Shown: positions 1 to 7,744 of the stretch, piece by piece | Position numbering within the stretch: position 1 is the first letter of the stretch | How the letters are laid out: the number at the start of each line of letters is the position of its first letter | Source: Oscillospiraceae bacterium | GTDB taxonomy: Bacteria > Bacillota > Clostridia > Oscillospirales > Oscillospiraceae | DNA length: 10,932 bases | Assembly: GCA_020025375.1 (NCBI GenBank) | Contig: JAHHSF010000036.1 | Location: 1 to 10,932, forward strand | Direction of reading: 5' to 3' | Position numbers and translations under genes: made by a program | Notes under the pieces: model-generated | What the model saw: only the letters and a program-made list of their open reading frames with translations | Told to the model about the DNA's origin: nothing | Database searches by the model: none

Positions 1-330
1 GTCTGTGCCCCCGCCGTCCATACCCTCAACTCCACCTTTACCGAGTCGGAGCCCCTGCTGGTCCTCCGGGGGGAGCGAAGCCTGCGGATGAACGGCACCG
101 ACGGGGAGCGGCTGGGCCTGACCCACGGGGACCAAGTCCTCTGCCGCAACGAGTTGGGCCAGGCCGTCTTCCGTCTCCGCACCGACAAGGCGGTGTCCCC
201 CGGGACCGTGGTGGCCGAGGGAGTCTACTCCGGGGAGGATACCGTCAATTCCCTCCTCCACCAGCGGCTCACCGACCTGGGAGCCGCCAGCACCCTGAAC
301 GACAACACGGTGGAAGTCCTTCCCATTTGA
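1..330 (+). CDS. Molybdopterin oxidoreductase, C-terminal fragment (5' end outside window)
   Basis: The reading frame is open from the first base and stops at 328-330, giving 109 visible residues, so the gene begins left of the window. The fragment looks like the C-terminal molybdopterin-dinucleotide-binding domain of the formate dehydrogenase/DMSO reductase superfamily: an HTLNSTF stretch near residue 7, then MNGTDGERLGLTHGDQV (a domain typically written 'hp.dA..lGi.dGd.V'), a beta-rich stretch, a P-G-T-V-V element, and a tail N-x-L-x-x-Q-R-L-T-D-L-G that resembles the usual 'N.LT....D..sg.p.f....V.v' ending. In this family the domain binds part of the bis-MGD cofactor. The catalytic and iron-sulfur domains are not visible, so the substrate cannot be assigned. 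No GC-rich hairpin terminator follows within the 108 nt before pgi. Confidence 0.75.
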   Translation, partial: VCAPAVHTLNSTFTESEPLLVLRGERSLRMNGTDGERLGLTHGDQVLCRNELGQAVFRLRTDKAVSPGTVVAEGVYSGEDTVNSLLHQRLTDLGAASTLNDNTVEVLPI

Positions 331-349
331 TTTCCATTTTTTGTGTCGT

Positions 350-363
350 GAAAAAATTTTTTC
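350..363. repeat. Perfect A-tract/T-tract inverted repeat before pgi
   Basis: The sequence GAAAAAATTTTTTC is a perfect 14-nt inverted repeat in the AT-rich gap between the molybdoenzyme gene and pgi. It has no GC stem, so it is a poor intrinsic terminator. It may be a bent-DNA element upstream of a pgi promoter. A TATTAT hexamer at 405-410 could be a -10 element, but I find no convincing -35 at the right distance. Confidence 0.35.
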
Positions 364-425
364 TTTTCCGTCTTTTTACGCTGGAAAACATCCCCTGAAA
401 GGTGTATTATGGTGACAAATGAAAA

Positions 426-431
426 GGGAGG
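426..431 (+). promoter_or_regulatory. Ribosome binding site that decides the pgi start
   Basis: GGGAGG lies 7 nt before the ATG at 439, the ideal distance. The in-frame ATG further upstream at 409 has no such site, and starting there would place the Shine-Dalgarno sequence inside the coding region. Confidence 0.85.
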
Positions 432-438
432 AACTCCT

Positions 439-1752
439 ATGATTTTTGTTGATACTGCTAACATTCAGCAGTTTTTGCCCAAAAATTGGTTTACCATTCG
501 TCAGGACGCCCTGCGCCATGCCGCCGGCCTGCTCGACCGGGGAGACGGTGCGGGCGGAGAGTTCACCGGCTGGGTACACCTGCCCCGGAATTACGACCGT
601 CTGGAATTTGACCGCATCAAAAAGGCGGCCACCAAGATTCAGTCCGACTCCAAGGCCCTGGTGGTGGTGGGCATTGGTGGCTCTTATCTGGGTGCCCGGG
701 CCGTCATTGAGCTTCTGGGGCGGAAACCCGATGCCCCCGCCGTCTACTTCGCCGGCAACAACCTATCCACCGATGCCACCCTGGAGCTTATGGAAAAGCT
801 GAAAGACGTGGACTTTTCGGTGAACGTCATCTCAAAGTCAGGCACCACCACCGAGCCCGCCGTGGCCTTCCGCCTGTTCAAATCCCTGCTGGAGGAGCGG
901 TATGGCAAGGAGGGGGCTCGGGGCCGTATCTACGCCACCACCGATGCCTGCAAGGGCGCTCTGAAGGGTCTGGCCGACATCGAGGGCTATGAGACCTTTG
1001 TGGTCCCCGACAATATCGGTGGCCGGTTCTCGGTCCTCACCGCCGTGGGCCTCCTTCCCATCGCCGTCGCCGGCATCGACATCGACGCCCTCATGGCCGG
1101 GGCTGCAGAGGCCATGGCAGCGCTTCAGAAACCCGGCGAGGACAACCCCGCCTGGCGCTACGCCGCCGCCCGCCACGCCCTGTATACCGCTGGCAAGAAG
1201 GTGGAGATTTTGGCCTCCTACGAACCCTCCGCCCGGTTCTTCGCCGAATGGTGGAAACAGCCCTATGGCGAGAGCGAGGGCAAGGAGGGCAAGGGCATCT
1301 TCCCCGCCAGCGTGGAGTTTACCGCCGACCTCCACTCCATGGGCCAGTACATCCAGCAGGGCGAGCGTCTCATGTTCGAGACGGTCACCCGGTTCAAATC
1401 CCCCCTCGGCTCCCTCCCTATCCCCCAGGACGCCGCCAACGTGGACGGTCTGAACTTCCTGGCCGGGAAGGACCTGGCCTTCGTGGCCGAGCAGGCCCTC
1501 CGGGGCACCCTTTTGGCCCACGTGGACGGCGGCGTGCCCAACCTTATCCTGGAGGCCGACCGCCGGGACGAGGCCTCTGCCGGCCAGCTCATCTATTTCT
1601 TTGAGTACGCTTGCGGCCTGTCCGGCTATCTGCTGGGGGTCAACCCCTTTGACCAGCCCGGCGTGGAGGCCTATAAGAAGAATATGTTTGCCCTCCTGGG
1701 CAAGCCTGGATATGAAGCCCAGAAGGCCGAGCTGGAAGCTCGACTTGGCTAA
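439..1752 (+). CDS. pgi: Glucose-6-phosphate isomerase
   Basis: Interconverts glucose-6-phosphate and fructose-6-phosphate in the cytosol (glycolysis and gluconeogenesis). At 437 residues it is about the size of Gram-positive Pgi (near 450) and shorter than the E. coli type. Visible signatures: VVVGIGGSYLGA (residues 76-87), the phosphate-binding SKSGTTTEP (132-140), GGRFSVLTAVGLLPIA (194-209) and QPYGESEGKEGKGIFP (274-289). Residues E278, H299 (in TADLHSMGQ) and K413 have the same spacing as the catalytic Glu, His and Lys of Bacillus stearothermophilus Pgi (E290, H311, K425 as I recall them). The start at 439 follows a good ribosome binding site. No GC-rich terminator follows, so some transcripts may continue into the next gene, which also has its own promoter. 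The product is secure. Confidence 0.97.
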   Translation: MIFVDTANIQQFLPKNWFTIRQDALRHAAGLLDRGDGAGGEFTGWVHLPRNYDRLEFDRIKKAATKIQSDSKALVVVGIGGSYLGARAVIELLGRKPDAPAVYFAGNNLSTDATLELMEKLKDVDFSVNVISKSGTTTEPAVAFRLFKSLLEERYGKEGARGRIYATTDACKGALKGLADIEGYETFVVPDNIGGRFSVLTAVGLLPIAVAGIDIDALMAGAAEAMAALQKPGEDNPAWRYAAARHALYTAGKKVEILASYEPSARFFAEWWKQPYGESEGKEGKGIFPASVEFTADLHSMGQYIQQGERLMFETVTRFKSPLGSLPIPQDAANVDGLNFLAGKDLAFVAEQALRGTLLAHVDGGVPNLILEADRRDEASAGQLIYFFEYACGLSGYLLGVNPFDQPGVEAYKKNMFALLGKPGYEAQKAELEARLG

Positions 1753-1777
1753 ACTTCCAGTTTTTCCAATGCCTTTT

Positions 1778-1810
1778 AAGAATTTTTTATGAAGTTTCGG
1801 TGAAATTCTT
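1778..1810. repeat. Inverted repeat AAGAATTT...AAATTCTT after pgi
   Basis: AAGAATTT (1778-1785) and AAATTCTT (1803-1810) are perfect 8-nt inverted copies separated by 17 nt. The pair ends on the -35 hexamer of the next promoter. The stem is AT-only and has no T-run behind it, so it is a poor terminator. It could be an operator or chance in AT-rich DNA. Confidence 0.3.
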
Positions 1811-1837
1811 GAAATCCGGCCAGAGAGATGGTAACAT
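1809..1837 (+). promoter_or_regulatory. Housekeeping (SigA-type) promoter of the P-loop gene
   Basis: TTGAAA (1809-1814) and TAACAT (1832-1837) are separated by exactly 17 nt, and TGG directly before the -10 gives an extended -10 (TGnTAACAT). Transcription should start near 1844, leaving a leader of about 47 nt. This is the best-matching promoter in the window. Confidence 0.75.
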
Positions 1838-1847
1838 AGAGTCAGAA

Positions 1848-1867
1848 GCCGGGGACACCCCTCCGGC
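1848..1867 (+). promoter_or_regulatory. Leader hairpin at the predicted mRNA 5' end
   Basis: GCCGG (1848-1852) pairs with CCGGC (1863-1867), extended by a G-U and a G-C pair around a 6-nt loop. It begins only a few bases after the predicted transcription start. Hairpins at the extreme 5' end commonly protect mRNA from decay. It ends 9 nt before the Shine-Dalgarno sequence AAGGAG (1877-1882), so it should not mask it. Confidence 0.5.
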
Positions 1868-1890
1868 GCGTAAGATAAGGAGTGATTACT

Positions 1891-2301
1891 ATGGTTAGAG
1901 TCATCATGGGCGTAAAAGGTACCGGTAAGACCAAGCAGATGATCGACCTCATCAATTCCGCCGTGAACACCGAGAACGGCCACGTTGTCTGCATTGAAAA
2001 GGGCAACAAACTCACCTATGACATCCATTCCAAGATCCGTCTGGTGGATTCCACCCCCTACGATCTTGTCAACTACGATATGATGAAGGGGTTCATTTCC
2101 GGCCTGTACGCCGGTAACTTTGACACCACCCACGTATTCATCGACAGCCTGACCAAGATTGTCGGCACCGACGTGGACGTGGATACCGAGAAGTTCCTGG
2201 CTTGGCTGGACAGCTTCGGCGACAAGAACGGCATCAAGTTTACCGTCACCATCAGCGCCGACGTCTCCCTAGCCAGTGAGGACCTCCGCAAGTACTTCTG
2301 A
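1891..2301 (+). CDS. Small P-loop NTPase-like protein of unknown function
   Basis: This 136-residue protein is not assigned to a named function. It begins almost at once with a Walker A motif, GVKGTGKT (residues 7-14), after a short hydrophobic strand. A second strand, HVVCIEKG, is at 31-38. HVFIDSL (81-87) looks like Walker B with D85, but Ser follows instead of the Glu common in ATPases. TVTISAD (118-124) could be the sensor-type strand. The order matches a minimal RecA/ASCE-like fold without extra domains. There is no signal peptide or membrane segment. Start: ATG 1891 lies 8 nt after AAGGAG; an in-frame GTG at 1882 overlaps that site and is unlikely. It stands alone between its own promoter and terminator. 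Similar short Clostridia proteins are, from memory, sometimes labelled 'PilT-like' or 'ATP-binding', which I would not rely on. Confidence 0.85.
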   Translation: MVRVIMGVKGTGKTKQMIDLINSAVNTENGHVVCIEKGNKLTYDIHSKIRLVDSTPYDLVNYDMMKGFISGLYAGNFDTTHVFIDSLTKIVGTDVDVDTEKFLAWLDSFGDKNGIKFTVTISADVSLASEDLRKYF

Positions 2302-2318
2302 TTGTTCCGCTCTTACTT

Positions 2319-2351
2319 ATGGGCCTCGTCTTTCGACGAGGCCCATTTTTT
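2319..2351 (+). terminator. Strong intrinsic terminator of the P-loop gene
   Basis: GGGCCTCGTC (2321-2330) pairs perfectly with GACGAGGCCC (2335-2344) around a TTTC loop. The stem can be extended by two A-T pairs, and a run of six T follows (2346-2351). It begins 17 nt after the stop codon. Confidence 0.95.
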
Positions 2352-2388
2352 CTCCAGCCGGTCTACCACGGAAGGTATTTCCCCGCTA

Positions 2389-2396
2389 GGTATACC
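2389..2396. promoter_or_regulatory. Distal GGTATACC palindrome (candidate operator)
   Basis: A perfect 8-nt palindrome between the terminator and the gntR promoter, identical to the copy at 2547-2554. A diverging pair of half-sites, TACC (2364-2367) and GGTA (2374-2377), lies just upstream. GntR/FadR-family proteins typically bind short palindromes with GT...AC half-sites, so this may be an auxiliary operator. That role is inference. Confidence 0.4.
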
Positions 2397-2449
2397 AGCC
2401 TCTTCTCATAGAAACCAACCGCCCTGAATATTTTGCTTCTTTTCTCCAC

Positions 2450-2462
2450 TTTTCGGCGAAAA
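2450..2462. repeat. Inverted repeat TTTTCGgCGAAAA
   Basis: Perfect 6-nt arms around a single central G, in the AT-rich DNA upstream of gntR. A near match, TTTCGGTGAAA, is found at 1795-1805 just before the P-loop gene promoter. Function unknown. Confidence 0.35.
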
Positions 2463-2514
2463 AGTTAGAGGTATTTGTATGTTTTTCTGCTGAAAATTTT
2501 TTTCTCCCAGCCCC

Positions 2515-2543
2515 TTCCATTTTTCTTTCGAATATGGTATTAT
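2515..2543 (+). promoter_or_regulatory. Extended -10 promoter of the GntR-family regulator
   Basis: TATTAT (2538-2543) is preceded by TGG, giving TGnTATTAT. The -35 region at 17-nt spacing is the weak TTCCAT (2515-2520), which suits an extended -10 promoter. The predicted start near 2550 falls inside the GGTATACC palindrome, so a protein bound there would block initiation. Confidence 0.55.
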
Positions 2544-2546
2544 ATT

Positions 2547-2554
2547 GGTATACC
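2547..2554. promoter_or_regulatory. Proximal GGTATACC palindrome (candidate autoregulatory operator)
   Basis: A perfect palindrome in the context TTGGTATACCGTT, similar to the TnGTnnnACnA pattern reported for FadR-type regulators. It lies 3 nt after the -10 hexamer and 20 nt before the start codon of the regulator, a natural position for self-repression. Confidence 0.5.
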
Positions 2555-2574
2555 GTTACGAGAGGAAGATCTAA

Positions 2575-3312
2575 ATGGGCGCTACGCTCAGTAAGGACAC
2601 CACCGCCGGCAGTCATTACTATGAGGCCGTCATCCAAAAGCTGAAGGCCATGATCGCCAGCGGTGAGTTGAAGCAGGGCGACAAGCTCCCTTCTGAACGG
2701 GAATTGGCGGAAAAATTCAACGTCAGCCGGGTCCCTATCCGGGAGGCGCTGAAGATAATGGAATATATGGGAATCCTGGACAGTAGCCAGGGAGACGGTT
2801 GCCGGGTGAAGAACATCACGGTAAGCGATTTTATCCACAAGATGGATTTTGTGGTCCACATCACACCGGACACCATGGTAGACCTCCAGGAGATGCGAAT
2901 CAGCCTGGAGACCTACGCCGCCTACCGGGCCGCCCTGCGTCGGACCGACGAGGACCTGGCCGACATTCAGCAAGTCCTGCTGGAAATGCGGAAAGCCAAA
3001 CGGGACCCCAACCAGGACAGCGAGCCCACCATACAGAACCTGCGGGAGCTGTCCCACAAATTCCACCGCTATCTGGTCCGGGCCACCCACAGCAGTGTGC
3101 TCACCAGCGTCTACGAAAACCTTTACGAGATGCTGGACATCTCCCGCCAGTTCACCATCAGCACCAGTGGCATCTCCTACAACTCCATCCTGGCCCATGA
3201 GGCCGTGTTCAACTATATCATCCTGCAGGACGCCGAGGGGGCTCGGACATCCATGTCGGAGCATCTGCAGGATGTGCGGGAGCAGCTGAACACCCTCCTG
3301 GCTGAGGACTGA
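2575..3312 (+). CDS. GntR-family transcriptional regulator, FadR/FCD type
   Basis: A 245-residue DNA-binding regulator. Residues 15-80 form the GntR winged helix, with LPSERELAEKFNVSRVPIRE (38-57) as the recognition region. Residues about 100-240 form an all-helical FCD effector domain. H164 (in the FHxxL motif), H208 and H230 fit the His ligands that hold a metal in many FCD domains. The usual Asp four residues before the first His is Ser160 here, with H161 beside it, so metal binding may be altered or lost. Such regulators usually sense carboxylic acids or sugar acids, but the ligand cannot be deduced because no catabolic operon adjoins it: the P-loop gene upstream is closed by a terminator and rpoD converges from downstream. 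AGAGGA lies 8 nt before the ATG. Self-regulation through GGTATACC is likely. Confidence 0.93.
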   Translation: MGATLSKDTTAGSHYYEAVIQKLKAMIASGELKQGDKLPSERELAEKFNVSRVPIREALKIMEYMGILDSSQGDGCRVKNITVSDFIHKMDFVVHITPDTMVDLQEMRISLETYAAYRAALRRTDEDLADIQQVLLEMRKAKRDPNQDSEPTIQNLRELSHKFHRYLVRATHSSVLTSVYENLYEMLDISRQFTISTSGISYNSILAHEAVFNYIILQDAEGARTSMSEHLQDVREQLNTLLAED

Positions 3313-3316
3313 ATAC

Positions 3317-3358
3317 AAATAAGCGGCAGAGGACCGGCTGGTCCTCTGCCGCTTATTT
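3317..3358. terminator. Long terminator between convergent gntR and rpoD, probably bidirectional
   Basis: AAGCGGCAGAGGACC (3321-3335) pairs perfectly with GGTCCTCTGCCGCTT (3340-3354) around a GGCT loop. Four further A-T pairs extend it to a 19-bp stem, with T-rich sequence following on the plus strand (3356-3360). It begins 4 nt after the gntR stop. On the minus strand the stem is followed by TTATTTGT, so it can also end the rpoD transcript 56 nt after its stop. I see no better rpoD terminator: the short CCGAAC/GTTCGG hairpin at 3385-3398 has no T-run. Confidence 0.85.
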
Positions 3359-3413
3359 TTGTTGTCCACACCAATAACGCCACCCGAACAGGTTCGGCGG
3401 GCTGTCGTTTCTT

Positions 3414-4746
<1,333 letters not shown>

Positions 4747-4754
<8 letters not shown>

Positions 4755-6510
4755 TGCTTCGTCCTCCGTAGCTCTTTTTTTCTAAGTATTTTTCCCGGGC
4801 GGCCAGCAGGGGGTCTATATCCTCCCGGCGCTTGGCCCGCTCGGTCTCGATAATCTCTATATAATCGGCCATCGCCGCCTCCCCATGGGAGAGGGCTTCC
4901 GGACTTTTCAGTATCTCCGCCAGACGGACAACCTGCTCCGGGGCAAGCTGGCCGGCCAGCAGTTCCGGCTCCACCGGCTTACCCTCCCGGTGCCGCTGAC
5001 AGAAGAGGCCAAAGACCTGTCCCAGAAATGGGGAGGAGAAGTCCTCCGCCTTCAGCTCGCCCAGATGGGCAAAGAGCCCCTCATCCAGCATGAGCAGGCG
5101 GAGAACCCCCTCCTCGGCCCGGGCGGACTTCAAATTCTCATAGCGCAAGTCCCGCTCCTTGGGCTGGAGTTCAGCGGCGGGGTTCAGGTCCCTCCGCATC
5201 TGCCGCTTTTCCTCCGCCTTTTGTCGGCGCCTCCGCTCATTGGCCACCTCTTGGGCCATGGCCTCGGCCGTCACCCCGCAGAGCTGGGCGCACCGGGTGC
5301 CGTACACGTCCCGCTCCAGGGGACTCCGCAGGCCAGCCACCAGGGCGGCGCACTCCCGCAGAAACTCCACCTTCTGAGCGTTGTCCTCCAGGTTGTATTT
5401 CGCCTGAATCTGGCCCAGCCGGTACTCAATATGATTGTCCGACTGGTCGATGAGCTTTGCAAAGGCCTCGGCCCCATAGGTCTTGATATACTCGTCCGGG
5501 TCCTTGGCCCCGGTGACCCGGAGGACCTTCACCTTCATCCCGGTCTTTTCCAGGATGGGGATGGCCCGCTGGGCGGCGGCCACCCCGGCCCCATCCCCAT
5601 CGTAGGCGATGACCGCCTCCTGGGCGTACCGGGCGATGAGCTGGGCGTGGTCGGGGGTGAGGGCGGTGCCCAGGGAGGCCACGGCACAGTCGAACCCCGC
5701 CTGATGAAGGGAGATGGTGTCCATATAGCCCTCGGTGAGGATGATACGGCCCTGCTTGCTCTTTTTGGCAATGTTCAGGGCAAAGAGGTTGCGGCTCTTG
5801 TTATACACCGGGGTGTCCGGGGAGTTGAGGTACTTTGGGGTGGAAGCGTCCAGCACCCGGCCGCCAAAGCCGATGACCTCTCCCCGGATGTTGATGATGG
5901 GGAAGATGACCCGGTTGCGAAAACGGTCATAGATGCGACCGTTCTGATTCTTCACCGCCAGACCGGCATCCAGCAGGTCCCGCTTCTCGTAGCCCTTGGC
6001 GGCCATGGCGGTGATGAGATTGTCCCAGCCGTCAGGTGCCACCCCCAGGCCAAACCGGGTGATGATGCCGTGGGAGAGCTTTCGCTTTTCGTACAGGTAG
6101 GCCCGTCCGTCGGCCCCGGCGGGGGACTCCAGCTGGTTGTGGAAGTACCGGGCCGCCTGCTTGTTGAGCTCCAGGAGCCGCTCCCGGCGGCGGCGGTAGT
6201 TTGGGTCCTCCCCGGTCTCGGGCACCTCCATCCCCGCCCTTCTCGCCAGGAAGCGGACGGCATCCGGGAAGGAAAGGCCCTCCTTCTCCATAATGAAGTG
6301 GATGGCCCCCACTCCCTTTTTCCCACAGCCGAAGCAACAGAAAAGCCGCTTGTCCGGGGAGACGGAAAAGGAGGGAGTCTTTTCGTTGTGGAAGGGACAC
6401 AGGCCCCAGTAGTCCTTGCCCTTCTTGGTCAGAGGCACATAGTCCCCCACCACGTCCACGAGATCGCACCGGGCGGAGAGTTCTTCAATAAAACGCTCTG
6501 GAATGGCCAT
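4747..6510 (-). CDS. dnaG: DNA primase
   Basis: Makes RNA primers at the replication fork, working with the replicative helicase. The 587 residues contain the CHC2 zinc-binding domain, with ligands C38, H41, C59 and C62 (CPFH...CFGC); a central RNA polymerase core; and a Toprim fold with the catalytic EGYMD (260-264) and DGDGAG (304-309). A charged stretch near 430-450 leads into the helicase-binding C-terminal domain. Residue 58 is Cys where many primases have His (YHCFGCG), an extra Cys beside the zinc site. AAGGAGAG lies about 7 nt before the ATG. It follows dgt after a 136-nt gap and overlaps rpoD by 8 nt. This is the macromolecular synthesis operon without rpsU, as in Bacillus and Clostridia. 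Confidence 0.98.
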
Positions 6511-6557
6511 AAAAACTCTCCTTTCGGTAGTATGGACAGGTCTTTTCTCTTATAGAC

Positions 6558-6574
6558 AAGGGGCTCGTCCCCTT
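6558..6574 (-). other. Hairpin in the dgt-dnaG gap
   Basis: AAGGGG (6558-6563) and CCCCTT (6569-6574) form a perfect 6-bp stem with a 5-nt loop, 48 nt upstream of dnaG. No T-run follows on either strand, so it is not a standard terminator. It may influence processing or read-through between dgt and dnaG. Confidence 0.35.
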
Positions 6575-6628
6575 CTGGGAGTCCACCCTCTTGCCAGCAA
6601 GGACGTGGCGAAGAACCGCTTATCAAAG

Positions 6629-6645
6629 TCCGGCTCTCCGGAGCC
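6629..6645 (-). other. Two mutually exclusive small hairpins just after the dgt stop
   Basis: TCCGG/CCGGA (6629-6633 with 6638-6642) and GGCTC/GAGCC (6632-6636 with 6641-6645) each form a 5-bp stem with a 4-nt loop and cannot form together. They begin 1 nt after the dgt stop on the minus strand and lack a T-run. Possibly a weak or partial terminator. Confidence 0.3.
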
Positions 6646-6646
6646 T

Positions 6647-7651
6647 TCACTTCACTGTCCAGGCTTTGGGCAGAAAGAGTCTCACATAGGTCTCGGCGGC
6701 GAAATTGTCTGTCATGCCGGAGACATAGTCGCACACCGCCCGCTCCACGCCCTCCTCCACCCGGATGGTCTGGAAATCGGCGGGCAGCTCATCGGGGTGG
6801 GTGACATAGTGCTCAAAGATGGCTTTTATCATATCCTGGGCCTTGCCTTCCTCCCCCTTGGCCACCGGGTTGTGGTATACATATTCAAACATGAAGGCCC
6901 GAAGGGCGGCCATGGCCTCCTTCTTCTCCGGGGTCTGGGCAATGACCTCGCCCCCTTCGCTGGCCTCGATCACGTCCACCACCAGGGTGTTGATTCGTTC
7001 CGAGTGGGTGAAGCCCAGCACGTTGGAGATTTCCACCGGAATGTCCATGGGGTAGATGATCCCCCCCCGGATGGCATCGTCGATGTCGTGGTTGATGTAG
7101 GCGATCTTATCCGCCAGGCGGACCAGCTGGCCCTCCAGGGTAGAGGCCAAACGGCCCGAAGTATGACATAGGATGCCGTCCCGGACCTCATGGGTCAGGT
7201 TCAGGCCGTCCCCATTCTTCTCCAGCTTGTCCACCACACGGAGGGACTGCTCAAAGTGGCGAAAACCGCCTGGAAGAAGCTGGTTCAATACCCGCTCCCC
7301 CGCATGGCCGAAGGGGGTGTGTCCCAGATCATGGCCCAGAGCGGCGGCTTCGGCCAGGTCCTCATTGAGGGCCAGGCCTCTGGCCATGGTCCGGGCGATT
7401 CGGGCCACCTCCAGGGTATGGGTCATGCGGGTACGGTAGTGGTCCCCCTCGGGCTGGAGGAAAACCTGGGTCTTGTGCATCAGTCGGCGAAAGGATTTCG
7501 AGTGGACGATTCGGTCGGTATCCCGCTGGAAGCTGGTCCGCACCGGACATTCCTCCTCCGGGCAAAGCCGCCCCTTGGAGTCCGAAGACAGGCAGGCCCG
7601 AGGCGACAGGTTCTTCTTTTCCCGCTCCTCGGTCCTCTCTCGCAGGGTCAT
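6647..7651 (-). CDS. dgt: dGTPase-like deoxynucleoside triphosphate triphosphohydrolase
   Basis: Hydrolyses dGTP (or other dNTPs) to the nucleoside and tripolyphosphate, which helps balance the dNTP pool. Counting from the chosen start it has 334 residues. The HD-domain metal ligands are visible: H78 (in MTHTLEV), H107-D108 (in ALGHDLGHTPFGHAGE) and D182 (in RLADKIAYINHDIDD). The N-terminal RTSFQRDTDRIVHSKSFRRL (38-57) followed by HKTQVF (59-64) is typical of the shorter Firmicutes dGTPase branch. The usual substrate of this branch is less certain than for E. coli Dgt. An ATG two codons upstream (7657) is only 2 nt from the strong AAGGAGG site, while the ATG at 7651 is 8 nt from it, so 7651 is preferred. 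It precedes dnaG-rpoD. Confidence 0.93.
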   Translation of the reverse strand: MTLRERTEEREKKNLSPRACLSSDSKGRLCPEEECPVRTSFQRDTDRIVHSKSFRRLMHKTQVFLQPEGDHYRTRMTHTLEVARIARTMARGLALNEDLAEAAALGHDLGHTPFGHAGERVLNQLLPGGFRHFEQSLRVVDKLEKNGDGLNLTHEVRDGILCHTSGRLASTLEGQLVRLADKIAYINHDIDDAIRGGIIYPMDIPVEISNVLGFTHSERINTLVVDVIEASEGGEVIAQTPEKKEAMAALRAFMFEYVYHNPVAKGEEGKAQDMIKAIFEHYVTHPDELPADFQTIRVEEGVERAVCDYVSGMTDNFAAETYVRLFLPKAWTVK

Positions 7652-7659
7652 ACGCATCC

Positions 7660-7666
7660 CCTCCTT
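7660..7666 (-). promoter_or_regulatory. Ribosome binding site that decides the dgt start
   Basis: AAGGAGG on the minus strand is 8 nt before the ATG at 7651 but only 2 nt before the alternative ATG at 7657, which is too close for normal initiation. Confidence 0.8.
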
Positions 7667-7677
7667 TTTTCGGTCAT

Positions 7678-7740
7678 GCCTTGTTATACGTTTTTTCTGG
7701 GCAAAATCCTTCTGTTTCGCGAAATGTTTACAAATTGTTC
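7678..7740 (-). promoter_or_regulatory. AT-rich region upstream of dgt with two palindromes and a possible -10
   Basis: The gap between yigZ and dgt holds TTTCGCGAAA (7715-7724), a perfect 10-nt palindrome, and ACAAATTGT (7730-7738), a palindrome about a central base. On the minus strand TATAAC follows closer to dgt and could be a -10 hexamer, but no good -35 stands 16-18 nt before it. The region probably carries the dgt-dnaG-rpoD promoter, perhaps dependent on an activator. No terminator for yigZ is visible here. Confidence 0.35.
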
Positions 7741-7744
7741 AAAA

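Noticed and set aside
409..438. An earlier in-frame ATG for pgi at 409
   Set aside because: It would make the GGGAGG site part of the coding sequence and has no ribosome binding site of its own; the ATG at 439 is correctly spaced.
838..2133. A 431-codon minus-strand frame opposite pgi and the P-loop gene; a similar one at 2386-3369 opposite gntR
   Set aside because: Both are antisense shadows that cross promoters and terminators of the real genes and show no domain features.
2831..2839. A perfect DnaA box, TTATCCACA
   Set aside because: It is single, sits inside the gntR coding region, and is not accompanied by a box cluster, an AT-rich unwinding element, or dnaA/dnaN genes.
3385..3398. CCGAAC/GTTCGG hairpin downstream of rpoD as its terminator
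   Set aside because: No T-run follows on the minus strand. The long hairpin at 3317-3358 is a better terminator.
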